Shown here piece by piece: positions 13,707 to 27,122 of a stretch of 64,000 bases of DNA. Under the pieces are notes generated by a model. The model was not told the DNA's origin. It saw nothing but the letters and a program-made list of their open reading frames with translations, and searched no databases. Positions within the stretch are counted from its first letter, which is position 1. Each line of letters begins with the position of its first letter. The translations under genes and the position numbers were made by a program. Source of the DNA: Glandiceps talaboti (taxonomy: Eukaryota > Hemichordata > Enteropneusta > Spengelidae); contig NC_135560.1 in NCBI RefSeq assembly GCF_964340395.1, positions 19,073,098 to 19,137,097 on the forward strand, in the 5' to 3' direction.

Positions 13707-14599
13707 CTCTTGTGTCGACAGGAGCACAGCGGGAATTAACAAGAGAGTAAACACTGACAGTGTACATTGACTTACTCAATGCAGTCAACAGTGGTCATGA
13801 TAATGCGTATCGATCTAATGCTGTTAGCAAACAATGACTACAGATTCATTGATTGATATAAAGTGAAAATACTATTATACACATTAAAGAATTAACTATG
13901 AAGATTACCTGATGTGATCATAGAAAAATACAGTAAAACGGACATTGAACCCTAGTTTGACGATGAAATAAAATGAAATAACATGATTTTAAGTCCTCTT
14001 GGAATCAATATGAAATAATCTCTGTTTACAATATCGATGCAGACTTGCAAAATCTTAGCCTGAGAACTTGTGTGTCTTTTCGTCGACATCACGATCGAAA
14101 CACTGTTTTCGCCTAAAGCGCCAACTTGATTATTGTCGGTTGTGTATGTGATGGAAACATTGAGCTAATTAATTCTGGCACTCGCAAACGTGTCTTGAAA
14201 GCTTACTTCATTATGTTGTGCTGAAATCACTATAATCCGACCATTGTAATTGACAACTAATATCATGATAAACAAAAGACAAGATAAAAGTGAAGAAAAG
14301 ACATTTAATATTCCATTTAGTTCCTTTAGAATCAACTGGATAGCTACAGTACAATAGTTTTCATGTGACCCTATTACATTTCGATGAATGTTTCTTGAGT
14401 GAACTGCATAGATTGTCTAGGGCTAGTCCTATTCCGTGTGATGAAAATACAAAACGTCTGAGTGAGTAAAATCGGAAAGTCTCAATTCACACTGCATAGT
14501 CCCAGTTTTAGTGTGCAATTAACTTGAACACAAACTTTTCAATTTTTAAAAAAAGGGTCGCCTTTTTTCCTCGGCAAGACATGCAGTTGGCCTATGATA
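13707..14599. other. Gene-free stretch
   Basis: Only short ORFs and no splice structure that I can support. Confidence 0.5.
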
Positions 14600-15775
<1,176 letters not shown>

Positions 15776-15950
15776 GACTCTTTAATGTTGTCAATCTGTC
15801 AGTACAGGACTGTTTAATGTTGTCAACCTGTCAGTACAGGACTATTTAATGTTGTACATTTGTCAGGTAAAGGATCTTTAATATAGTCAAATTGTCACTG
15901 TTTAACTTTCTCAACTTGTCAGATTACAGGATCCTTTAACGTCGTCTAAC
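15776..15950. repeat. Degenerate ~45-bp tandem repeat
   Basis: The motif TTTAATGTTGTCAA + CTGTCAG + TACAGGA recurs three to four times with growing divergence. Confidence 0.7.
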
Positions 15951-16072
15951 TTTAACTGTCTAAGGTTGCTAAAATCTCCAAATGACTACCACGATATTTC
16001 ACCCCGTCACATATGCTTGGACCCTGTTACGAGGTCAGCATATTAGATAAAATAGTAAAAGAATACACGAAG

Positions 16073-16095
16073 GCGCGGGGGGGGGGGGGGGGGGT
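16073..16095. repeat. Poly-G run
   Basis: A run of about 18 G. Confidence 0.9.
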
Positions 16096-16924
16096 TAGCG
16101 CCCAGTTGTATTTCCAACTAATACATCGCCTTCCTTTTTGATGATGGCTTGACGGTACGGTGTTCAATATCACCTCTTATTTTCACATATGTGAGCGGCA
16201 ACGTGGTATAAGACGGATTACAAGGCTGGGGATCATGATACGACTTTCTTACAATATGTCAATCTGTTTGATATTACCAAAATATAAATGAGCTGCTAGG
16301 GGCAAGTCTTCATCGCACGAAGGCGTGTCACTCCCAAAATGTCGGTGATGGAGTAGGGGAATACCAAACTATTCCTAGTGTACCTCTTGTTATGCGATCG
16401 AGAACTATCGCTAACCGCTAAAAATATGTATATTTGAATAAAAAACACCTTCATCTTACAATTAATAATGTACATAACATGAATAATGAAAAGCTTATGA
16501 AATCATACAGGACAGTGAGGTGATGATATTTCTTGGAATGATAAGTATTTTATTACAAAATGAATATGTATCCAAGAAGAAAAAAGATGCGACGCATCGA
16601 CGAATGAAACGAAAGATGGCACCAGATACATGTATCTTTGGAAAAGACAGGATTATAGGAAATTATAGCCATTGACCTAAGGATATGTTGTAGCAGGTAA
16701 TTCTTTGTACAGATTCTACATATATGTACCCATGGGACTGGTACTGGGACCATCTATCATTGAGTAGATATGAGGATTATTGTATTTTACGAAATATCAA
16801 TCTGGGTTGTCGTCGAGTATAAAGTATGCTTTCACAATTCTATATGTTTTACATGGTCTCATCATTGATTGCAAATAACTCTAAAATATTACTAAACGCA
16901 CGAAGGATTAGTGGGTATTTTCCA
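16096..16924. other. Gene-free stretch
   Basis: No supported gene. Confidence 0.5.
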
Positions 16925-17835
16925 ATGTGTACTTGACTGATATCATTGAATGCACGGTGGGTATTCTCCATGTACATTGGACTGATACCATTGAATGCAC
17001 GGTGGGTATTCTCCATGTACACTGGACTGATATCATTGAATGCACGGTGGGTATTCTCCATGTACACTGGACTGATATTGAATGCATAGTGGGTATTCTC
17101 CATGTATACTAGATTGATATCATTGAATGCATCGTGGGTATTCTCCATGTACACTGGACTGATATCATTGAATGCACGGTGGGTATTCTCCATGTACACT
17201 GGACTGATATCATTGAATGCATAGTGGGTATTCTCCAAGTACACTGGACTGATATCATTGAATGCATAGTGGGTATTCTCCATGTATACTAGATTGATAT
17301 CATTGAATGCATCGTGGGTATTCTCCATGTACACTGGACTGATATCATTGAATGCACGGTGGGTATTCTCCATGTACACTGGACTGATATCATTGAATGC
17401 ATAGTGGGTATTCTCCATGTACACTGGACTGATATTATTGAATGCATCGTGGGTATTCTCCATGTACACTGGACTGATATCATTGAATGCACGGTGGGTA
17501 TTCTCCATGTACACTGGACTGATATCATTGAATGCACGGTGGGTATTCTCCATGTACACTGGACTGATATCATTGAATGCATCGTGGGTATTCTCCATGT
17601 GTACTAGATTGATACCATTGAATGCATAGTGGGTATTCTCCATGTATACTGGTTTGATACCATTGACTGCACAGCGGGTACTCTTCATGTATACTAGATT
17701 GATACCATTGAATGCACGATGGGTACTCTTCATGTGTACTAGATTTATATCAGTGAATGCACAGCAGGTACTCTTTATGTGTACTAGACTGATACCATTG
17801 AATGCATATTAGGCGTTCATCACGTGTATTGGATT
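16925..17835. repeat. Minisatellite of 45-bp units, about 20 copies
   Basis: The unit is roughly GATATCATTGAATGCACGGT + GGGTATTCTCCATGTACACT + GGACT. Units at the right end (after 17,640) are increasingly diverged. Because 45 is a multiple of 3, several frames stay open. The longest ORF (294 codons, minus, 16,849-17,733) is a 15-residue repeat of the type SPVYMENTHxAFNDI. One unit has a 3-bp deletion. I treat this as a non-coding minisatellite. Confidence 0.95.
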
Positions 17836-19851
17836 AGTATCATTGAATGTACGGTCAGTATTTTCCTTGATATATCATTAAATATATACAGGGTATTTTC
17901 CTTGTGTTTCTATTGACACGACCATTGGATGCATACTGAGTATAAGAACATGTTTTTTTTAGTATACATACTTAATACCGATGGGAAATCCTCAGACAGT
18001 TTACATAATACCAAGGTTATGCCCTTTGACTTAGAAGTGACATGATGGTTGTTTAGGGAGAGCCCGAGTAGTAGCATTGCCTTGCCAAATGTGTATCATT
18101 GACATGTTAGTGTCTCGACTAATCTTTACCAGTTGGTACCGAATGGACACATCTCTCAAGAGAAACCATAGATATTTGTTTGCCGTGGACGGCCTTTATT
18201 ATTTAGATGCAAAAAATCATTTGTTATTTTAAGTTGTTGTTGTTTTTTTAAAAAGAGATAGTATTACTGGCCTTTCTTTATATACGGAAACATTGTCCAA
18301 CTTGAAACATAACTAGATATGCAAGTGATAGTTTGATTTTGATAAGTCCAAGGCCTTGGTGATCCTTGTTGGGCTGGATAGGAAATAAATTTATGAGTAA
18401 AACGAATCACATGAAAGATATTGATTTGATCTCATTCGTTTAGCTTTTGTACAACGAACAAACAAGTAGGTCGTGAATATGCGACAGTTTCTGAAGGAGC
18501 CATCATTAGATCATTTCATGTATCATCTCTCATTAAATTATATTGTAAAACTGTGTCGACATCAGACATGCAACATTCTTGTGATGCTAGTAAATCACAA
18601 TTCATCATATGATTACAATTGCTACATACAAACTTTTCTCAGACATGTGACTTCTCGTCATGTTACACTGTCTAACTTACCACTTCCAATATTAATTATT
18701 AATGTTTAGGACATGTGTCAATTTCATAAGTCACTTGTTTACACTAGTTTTCACATCATAACAACAAGTAACTGTCATGACACCATATCAAGCGTAATTA
18801 TTCAAAACACTGACGTTTCACACACGACAACATTGGATGTCCCAAAAGCTCAATTCGTCATCATTTACATATGGAACTACATTTTATATATTCTAGTCAC
18901 ATTTTTGACAGATTCCTGCCATCGTTAGCTTCTATGAGTGATGCTTTCAACTCTATTTCAGTGATCCTCTCGAAATAAACAAGATCAATAAACAATGATC
19001 TTTAAATAATGACAACTGTTATAGGAAACTGACACGACATGCAGTTATCTTTAGCATTCTTAACCTGTTATATAAATCTCTACAGAGAGTGAGTCGGTGT
19101 ATCTAAAGCCTACTTAACTTATTCGACATTTGACGTAAGATAATATGGCAGGATAGTCAAAGCGTACTTAACTTATTCGACATTTGACATAAGCTAATAT
19201 GGCAGACTTGATCAACCAACGGCCAAAGATGCTAGATGCCAAGTTAAGACTGATGGACTTTTGACTGAGATTCCGATAGAGGATTCCAAATTGAGAATCT
19301 AAAGCAAAATGAAGGTCTTATTTCGATGATAAAATCGCAGCAGTCAATTGCCGAAGATGAATCACGTTGACAATCTAGATTGCCTTCACTGTGCAATGTC
19401 GTAGTATTAAGCCACTGTGCAGGATTATTAATGCCCAGCAGGCATACTACGAAGTCAGAAATTATTGGCCCCTGGACGGAAGCCCTGTATGTTTTAGCCG
19501 ATCATATATGCTTACGATTGTAAGTAATTGATGTATAGGATATAGAACCGATTGAAAGTATTAGTGTGATTCCATAGCACAGCAAAATCTTTTAAACTTA
19601 TCCATTCATCTCGTTCTGATAAAACCTGCTGCCCCGAACAGCATGCAATACAAGCTACAATGATGTCAACAATCACTGTGTTGCAACGTTGTTCGTTTGT
19701 AAACAAATTTCTTATCTTAAAAGAAACGGGTATTCTCATAATATTTACAAATAAAATCAAAAGACTTGAAAACGCATCACCTTCAATCGTTGTATTTCTC
19801 ATTGAGCTACAAAGAAGTATGATACATATAACACATATGACCTTTGACCTA
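17836..19851. other. Gene-free stretch with a small local duplication
   Basis: A ~43-bp block (ACTTAACTTATTCGACATTT...AATATGGCAG) occurs twice at about 19,110-19,152 and 19,164-19,206. A 135-codon minus ORF at 19,512-19,919 resembles nothing I know and overlaps the MITE-like element. No gene is supported. Confidence 0.5.
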
Positions 19852-19854
19852 TAG

Positions 19855-20219
19855 CACTCTAAAGATTTTGACGCTTCGGACGCGTCCCATATGTTCAGTT
19901 TAGAGTCGTGTGTGTCCAAACATAAAACACTAGTGTTTAGATCTAGAATGCATGTGTTCTATTCTTGTTCTGAACACTTACTGTGTGTTCAAAAACTGTT
20001 ACAGTGTTCTGATGCGTCAACAGTGTTCTAGTTTATAAGATTTTGAACATATGTTATGCGTTCAAAAATAAAAACTCTGTTCTAAATCTGAACACATGCA
20101 TTCTAAATCTGAACACTTGCGTTCTAATATTTATAAAGAACACATATACTGCTTTCAAAATATGTTACAATTAAGAGTTCTAACATGTGTTCAGGAACTG
20201 AACACATTACTTTAGAGTG
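19855..20219. mobile_element. MITE-like non-autonomous DNA element
   Basis: The ends are 10-bp perfect inverted repeats: CACTCTAAAG at 19,855 and CTTTAGAGTG at 20,210. The right 290 bp are filled with alternating GTGTTC/GAACAC motifs in both orientations. There is no coding capacity. A target-site duplication is not clear; a TA lies just outside the right end and near the left one. Confidence 0.55.
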
Positions 20220-21500
20220 TACGTATGATTTGAAAGACTTGTGAACACCTGGTATATGAGACAATACCTGTCAAATTTACTTGAATGACATCTTGTGACT
20301 CAGAATCAATCGCGTCATACCTTTTTATCAGGATAGCGCACACCGCACCACCTGTTCGAAAGTTGTTATTTTTAATAGACTCTCAAACACAGCATGTTTA
20401 AAGTTACACAGCAAGTTGTATGTAGTGTTGACGCATGGTACACTACACTCTATAGACTATCGGGTGCCGGGTGCATTCACGACATTTTACCCAAGACCAA
20501 CATACACGACAAAGTGTTTGGGTAGCAAAACTAAATACACCAAGAATTCGACACAAAATAAGTCAGCTACCTCACAGTGAAGTAAGCTACCACAAAAGCA
20601 TTCCCGACATGAACCATTTTACAAGTAGACAGACACACACACACAGAGACCATCGTTGGTACAGCGACTCGGATTAGACAATCTAGTATCTTGTCATGCA
20701 GTTGCTTTCAATCTTCACTTGTCGACATGCGTCACACTTGACCAGGAGTTATTATATTTTATCTCTATGATTTGTTGACAGAAGGCTGCAATTAGCGAAA
20801 TATTCAGTGTGATATTTACATAACATTTTCTTTTAAAAAACGAACAGCGTACTCAAATACGTGCACATATATCTAGATGTGTGTAATCCGGGTGCGGACT
20901 CTGGTAGCTAGATACATCTTTTCCGTTCCCAATTTCCCACTTTACGCTAACAGTATATGTAAAACCAGGGATGTATAAACACACGTCCCTGGAATATATG
21001 ACTTCCTACGATTCTTAGAATACAGCGTATGTAAAATATATTGTTTTCTACGATTCTGAGAATCAGACATTAATGATATATTTTATTTCACTGCAGGCGT
21101 CCAAACTAATATCTTTGACAATGTATAGTAAACAACGTGTAAACGAAAATATTACCAAGAAGGACGTTGATGGCGTTACTGTCGACCATAACAATATACA
21201 ATTTCTGTGTAATCGTAAATTCAGAAATTTACAAAATATTTTTTTTACGTTTTTTGTTATTAAGTATATAACGAAACCCGAAACACTTCTGTAATGTGTG
21301 TCTATTTTAATATCGTAGACAATTACTACATAATGCGAGACTAATTGGTATTGTTTGATTAATTATCTTTTAATGTATAGTTCTGGTTTTCAAACTTCGT
21401 GATAAATGACTAGTTAGCAATGTAAAAATAGTCACTTCTTACACAGTACATTTACGGTTCAATAATTTATTCGACAAAAAATCACAAGGAGCAGATCCAA
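20220..21500. other. Gene-free stretch
   Basis: Only short ORFs; no supported feature. Confidence 0.5.
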
Positions 21501-21509
21501 CTGCCTACT

Positions 21510-21675
21510 ATCATCATCACCCCCACCCCTGCCCCTACCTCAGCCACTCCCTCATCCCGACTTACCACTACCAGCTACAACTGGCCCCACTATCACTGCC
21601 ATCTATACTACTGTCACCATCATCAACACATCCCATCCACAAGCATATCACAGTCACCACCCTCTATGACACTAC

Positions 21676-21732
<57 letters not shown>

Positions 21733-21775
21733 AACCACCACCACCACCACCATCGTGACCACCACCAAAACCAAA
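21510..21775. repeat. (CAT)n/(CAC)n-rich low-complexity tract
   Basis: A pyrimidine-rich low-complexity stretch contains a clean (CAT)n run at about 21,673-21,731. Confidence 0.85.
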
Positions 21776-22609
21776 ATCACAAATATAAATCCACACCTCT
21801 ACAACAACAGCGAATCCGACTATCTCTATTAAAACTACTGTAGCTACAATGACAATGATAACGGCTATTATTTTTCAACTGTGGCAACCAATTCTCTTTT
21901 TTTTCCGTGATTTTGTGACGCATCTGATCACGTATAAAAGAAATTCACACAGTACCTCGTGGCCGCAGCTGGATATCAGTTCAGAAGTAACTGAGATACG
22001 GCACGATATTACAACGCTCACAGCTAGATTAGTACCAGAGTCTCTAGTTTCAAGAAATAACAGTGTACTGGAAAATAACTCGTCTATGATCTGGAAATTT
22101 TACTAAACACGCTCGAAATGTTTTAACTTACACAATGACCTCATAACGTCAAATGTCGACATCGTAGATGAAGCCGACCATTGAAAGCAAATAGATGATC
22201 ATTTAATCATTTCAAATTATGAATCTTAAAGTAAATCCCCGTATAAAGTTATTCACAACGTCGTCTCTTATACAACCAGTACATACAGTAAAACTAAACT
22301 ATGTTAAACTGTGCAATCATAATATCAAAATAATTAAAAATTATATTATAGCAAACTTGCGGGTTTCCTCTCATGAATGTACCATTGCAAATGCAGAATA
22401 ATTGTGCGATGTCATAATTATTGACAAAGGATAAAGAACAATTTCATTTCCGTGAATAATTTATCCTGTTTGTCCCTCTCTTTCAATATTTCCCCTCCCT
22501 CTAACACTGCGCCTTGCTTCCAGGGTCGGGTTTTTACAGGTTTCTGATGACCAAATTTTCAAAAATATCCCAAAAGATTTATATGACGATTATTGGTTTA
22601 TATTCTCAC
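21776..22609. other. Gene-free stretch
   Basis: No supported gene. Confidence 0.45.
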
Positions 22610-22812
22610 ATTGCAATGTGAATGCTTTAATCCTCGGCGCCTATAAAGGCTGCAATGGATTGTATGCTCCTCGACTCAAAGAGTTAAGAAAGTATAAAGG
22701 GCCGTTGTGCCGATATAGATCCGAGTCAGGAGTAATAATTGTAAAGCGCTTTGAGCACAGAGTGGGAAAGTGCTAGATAAAAACTAACATTATTATTTTT
22801 TATTATTATTGC
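22610..22812 (+). mobile_element. SINE-like relic with a CGCTTTGAGCAC-type tail (copy 1)
   Basis: Shares an ordered series of blocks with 39,640-39,812: TGTAATGGATTGTATGCT-like, AAAGGG...GTTGTGCCGATA-like, then a tail with GCGCTTTGAGCA, GGAAAGTGCTA and CTAACATTATTATT. The ATT-rich 3' end is typical of LINE-mobilised short elements. The family name is not known to me. Confidence 0.65.
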
Positions 22813-24266
22813 AAATGAATACATCAACATTTTGCTTAAACGTAGAGGGGTACAGCCTATATTTGGTGAACACTTTTGTATCATAATTTAAATGTATTTA
22901 TTCTATCTTTCTTGCGAATATACGACACTGATATCGAATCTGGTATCAGAAATTAACGCAAAAAAAACCACCATCGGCTAATATGTACTTCTAAATAAAA
23001 CTTTAGTTTGTATGTTCTTTCATTTGGTGTACACAGATTTGGCTGAAAATGGGTTCTCGAATTATCCAGCCTGAGAATGTGTGACTTTAATGTTTGGCCA
23101 CCTTTTCCGAATTCGAGAGACAAAGGATTCAGTCACAGTTGTGATTCAATCCAGTATTCATTTTGTACACTAATATTCAAAAGTTTGAGAAAAAGAGTAC
23201 AGGAAAAAAGTTCACTGCTGTCGGTGATTCAATGATACTAGCTAAAACAAGTACATAACACAAACTATACGCATATGCACATCGTCGACCCTCAGACCGC
23301 ACGACGAGGGCGCTATGTTGAGCGGTCGAAATAGCTCTGTAGGTTGTATAAATGGTACAGGAGATGGATAAGGTGACTCAAATGTTATATTAATTGAGTA
23401 CTATCTAGAGCCATAATATCCCCATCCTCATGCCCACTCCCCCATCCTATTTGTGGGTGTTTATAAATGGTCCCTAACTGAGACTGAAACCTACGTTCTA
23501 TAATATGTTTGTGAATGTGTTAGCTATCTACCTAATGCTTAGTTTGCATTTAGGCATCCATTGGTATTCACTACCAATGATGGTCATCTCTCTGTGGTCA
23601 GTTGATGAAACATGATTAGTGCCACAATAATGTAAATGGTTATATGGTTCATACAATTCAATTATTAAACATTCTAATTTCTCGCACAATTATGTAACAA
23701 TCTAAACTTGGCCATTACTATCGCTATTAATTAAAGTCACTGTGACACAGTCTCTAACTAAGGCCCAATATTCAGTCCCCCATCCATCTATTACAATGGG
23801 CTCCGTCCGTCCGTCTGGTTGACTAAATATCAAAACATTGTATGATTATCAAATGTTTTTAGAAAAAGTAAGTCGCACTGAATATTGTAACAGACTTTTG
23901 ACATTTACAAGCACTATCAGTTATTCAAGCACTAATCAGTTATTGACAAGTGAAAAGGCAAAAATTCCATCTTCATGTGAAATATTGTGATGCTAGGTCG
24001 ACCAAATTTGTAGCCGAACAGTTTCGAATTGTAAAGGTCATGTGAGAATGGTTGTAAATTTGACCCGGAATTACGGGATATTTCTTAATTAAGTAATTCA
24101 ATCGCCATATTATATATTATATATTATACATGTACATGTAAACAGCCTGAGGTCCCGTACCTCTATTGAGACCGTTCTATTTGCCATCACACACCCTAGC
24201 TACACTTCACTATCTGGAGATTAAATGGCTCTGACTAAAGACCTGCCCAAGCCCTCTTTTCCAATT
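22813..24266. other. Gene-free stretch
   Basis: No supported gene. It lies just downstream of the unassigned collagen-like gene (minus strand), so the left part may include that gene's 3' UTR and flank. Confidence 0.45.
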
Positions 24267-24338
24267 TCAAAAGTAGTCGTCAGAAGTGTACTTAATATTG
24301 TGCAGAACCTTGTACTGGGATGACCCCGAGTCGACATA
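24267..24338 (-). CDS. Probable last exon of the unidentified gene
   Basis: 72 nt, phase 0, after ATTATATAG. It encodes YVDSGSSQYKVLHNIKY, then TSDDYF and a TGA stop. If one T of the TTTT just before the stop were an extra base, the frame would run on for 14 more residues to a TAA, so the true C-terminus is uncertain. Confidence 0.45.
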   Translation of the reverse strand, partial: YVDSGSSQYKVLHNIKYTSDDYF

Positions 24339-25873
24339 CTATATAATAATCGAATAGGCGAGAGAGTACATGCGAAATAGTTTATTGATCTAGAATGTCT
24401 CATACTTCGATGAATCGATAATCGAAGAATTGCGTTATTTCACTACTATGATCATGAATTCCCGGGAAGAACTCAACCGGTCAGAGTTTACATGATGAAG
24501 TAGTTTGGATAAAGTACACATATTTCAACAATCAATTAAACAAATGTACCCTCCCCCCCCCCTTAAAAAGATACAGTGACAGACTATTCCGATGTTTGTG
24601 TGAACCCCATATACGGAGACATTCTCGGTATCAACAGAAGCAAAGGGTGCAAATTGGACATTGATAGTTGATACCTGTATACATGTACAAGACTATCACA
24701 TAAGATATTATTCCTTTTGTTTGGAATTACACCATCGTCAGCTCTTCAGAAAATGCATGTAAAGCTACAGCTGTATTTTGTTTGCCCGATACAAAGATGT
24801 CGTAGACTTGCCCACAAGATACTTACAGAAATACATATATTTAAAATAATACTGACATTCTATATTAAAGTACATCTCTATCTTAGAACACTGGAGTTAA
24901 TTCATTTGTGAACATGTACACGTGTACAGGTAATATATAAGGAGGTATGTTGTACTGAACAAATGTTATTCTTTTGTTATGTCTGGAGTAGGAACAAGTG
25001 TCGGTTACATCCGGTTCTAGCCCTGAGACTTGACTATCAGACTTCACAATAACGGTTCTTACTTTCACGTTACATGTGAATCCAAAACCGACTACGTAAA
25101 CCATGAACCACTTTTGTCCAAGACCAGCTTCTGCAACTACATCGATAGAAGTGTACGACGGAGCATTTCTTCGTTGGAAACTAGCACTGTGTCTAAAAGT
25201 TAACCAATTTAAAAGAAACAGTATGCAATGTAATACATACCTCTTGAAGTTTTGAAAGTCTGATAGATTTATATGTGGTAAACTTGAAGAGAATCGCACC
25301 ATATATTGCAATATTGCTCCTTCAACTTCCAGTATATATCGACCTTGTAACTTGTTGTACGAAAGAAACGTTATAAGGTTCACGTGTGACTAAACATACA
25401 TGTAACATATGTTTACCAGTAATGTCTACGTCCCCTGCAGCAGTCACACTCGATTGATTGCCATCGTTAACTTGCTGCACCATTAGTTGGCGAGTATGTA
25501 GGACAAAGTCATCCCATCGACGGTATAGTGCATTGGCTGGAAACTATACGTCTGAAGATGTAGACATTTGTATGTGCGCACAATGTGTGTGTTTACTTCT
25601 TGTCACAATGTCCTCAATCTACAGCAATCTACCAGAACAGACAAACATACGATGGTAAATAACAAGATGAATGACTGTTCAGTACCATAAATTAACAAAC
25701 ACTTTAGTTTGTTTCACCACTGCAGTGTTCTCTCTACTGGAACGATAACAATAGAGGTCACCATATGCTAAGATTCACTGAAATCGGACAATAATCTACA
25801 CGACTGGCTTTCTAAATATTTTATTACAGTTACCTTCAGTTACACAGTTTTGTCCTTGGTGACCCCGTGACCC
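24267..25873 (-). CDS. Unidentified protein gene with a collagen-like Gly-X-Y exon, 3' part (five exons)
   Basis: Five minus-strand segments join with matching splice phases and no stop codon, giving about 154 residues and then a TGA. The first exon encodes three Gly-X-Y triplets (GSRGHQGQN) and begins with an intact Gly codon after a strong polypyrimidine tract, as collagen exons usually do. The following ~140 residues (starting ANALYRRWDDFVLHTRQL) form an extracellular-looking region with alternating hydrophobic residues and two Cys overall. I considered a TNF-like or C1q-like beta-sandwich after a collagen stalk, as in ectodysplasin, but the match is too weak to claim. The upstream part, including the start, is not located; a candidate upstream exon is at 41,288-41,432. 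The exons could also be remnants of a pseudogene, but phase agreement across four introns argues against that. Confidence 0.6.
25063..25192 (-). CDS. Fourth exon of the unidentified gene
   Basis: 130 nt after AACTTTTAG, ending before GTAAGA. It encodes HSASFQRRNAPSYTSIDVV and on to GFGFTCNVK. Phase 2 in, phase 0 out. Confidence 0.6.
25241..25343 (-). CDS. Third exon of the unidentified gene
   Basis: 103 nt after TTACAAG, ending before a consensus GTATGT donor. It encodes RYILEVEGAILQYMVRF and on to INLSDFQNFK. Phase 1 in, phase 2 out. Confidence 0.6.
25417..25536 (-). CDS. Second exon of the unidentified gene
   Basis: 120 nt after TTTCCAG, ending ATTACTG before GTAAAC. It encodes NALYRRWDDFVLHTRQLM and on to AAGDVDIT, with phase-1 boundaries at both ends. 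Confidence 0.6.
25834..25873 (-). CDS. Collagen-like exon (Gly-X-Y) of the unidentified gene
   Basis: 40 nt, phase 0 in and phase 1 out. It encodes GSRGHQGQNCVTE plus one base. The acceptor is preceded by a long pyrimidine tract ending TTACTGCTTAG; the donor is GTAACT. Being so short, it would be missed by ORF searches. Confidence 0.55.
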
Positions 25874-27122
25874 CTAAGCAGTAAATAAGAGTAGAAGGCA
25901 GGTAACTGGACAGTCAAACACTTCTACACACGAAAGAACGTCTACACCATATGTCTTACACTATGTGCAAGACACAGTACACAGAGTAAGGTTGTCAACG
26001 AAGTATAAGATGAAAATGTTGCGTTTTTTGTTGTTGGAAATTACATATAAAACATAACGTAACTTGTAGGTGTTCCCAAACTATAAAACTGAATAATCGG
26101 ATGTTTGTATTGGGTGAAATCCGTACGATAATATGTTATATATAAATCGTATAATTACAACCAACAGACAACAGCAGACGACCTGGTCGTACCAACAAAT
26201 CGTTCGTTCTATGATTTGTTGTACTAATTGATGAATTGTCACGTGATTTGTTTGTTGCCAGACATACCATTAAAGGGGATCAAAGGTGGGGCAAATTTTA
26301 CACTAGCTGCATTTCTTCATGTTTACGGGACCCAGAAAAGTTTTTCTCACCAAGAGGCATTAGGAAATCTCGCCCCAATAGAGTTATAGAAAATAACAAA
26401 TATGGCTCAGAAGAGACCTGTTGTACACTGACGCTAGGCATTATGGGAAATACATAATGTTAGGCGCGCCTTCGTTGTTCTCACAGCTGGCCCCAACACA
26501 CAGTGCAGTGGTCGTTGTTTCAAGAGGTGTAAAGGTCATTAAACTTGATTTTTTTTCTCTACTAGTAATACATGTACATCGACCCAGTATACACCTATTA
26601 AAAATTCACATTTGTCAATCTTTAATTTAGAGAGATTGCACGATGCAGGCTTGGTAAATCTGACTTTTTCTGGATCTCCTAAACAGATAAATAAATACAG
26701 CTAAGATAAATCAGCCTCACCTAGTACCTTAGTTTCTCTTTGTGTGTTGTTAGGACCTTCTTGCTGTATGTGGTTAGTCTATACACTCGTCGTTGGCTTT
26801 CTAGCGATCTCAAACCAACTGGTTTGGAATGGACAGCCAGCTACTAGACACAACGCTAGCATGTGGTGAACACTTGATATATATATAGAGAGAGTATGAA
26901 AACACCAAACCAATTTAAGATACCTTTAGGAACTAAAAAATGTCTTGGGGAAACAAATACCATTATACTGAAACCAGATTCATTCTAAGCCTATGGAAAT
27001 TTGGTAGGAGTACAAACCAAACATCGTTAACTAAACCGTCCAATGGTTTAAGACATCACATAGAAAATTGTATAACTACCATATTGCAGTTGTTGAAGAA
27101 GAAATTATCAAACTGCAATAGA
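25874..27122. other. No confirmed exon; likely intron of the collagen-like gene
   Basis: No further Gly-X-Y exon was recognised on the minus strand. A ~200-bp segment at about 26,265-26,460 has the look of a dispersed repeat, but no second copy lies in the window. Confidence 0.4.

Noticed and set aside
19512-19919. 135-codon minus ORF
   Set aside because: No family resemblance, and its 5' end runs into the MITE-like terminus.
24267-25873. Firm assignment as an ectodysplasin-like TNF ligand
   Set aside because: Only a short stretch resembles TNF strands. The spacing to the C-terminal strand is too long, and the expected aromatic-Phe-Gly end is missing or shifted.
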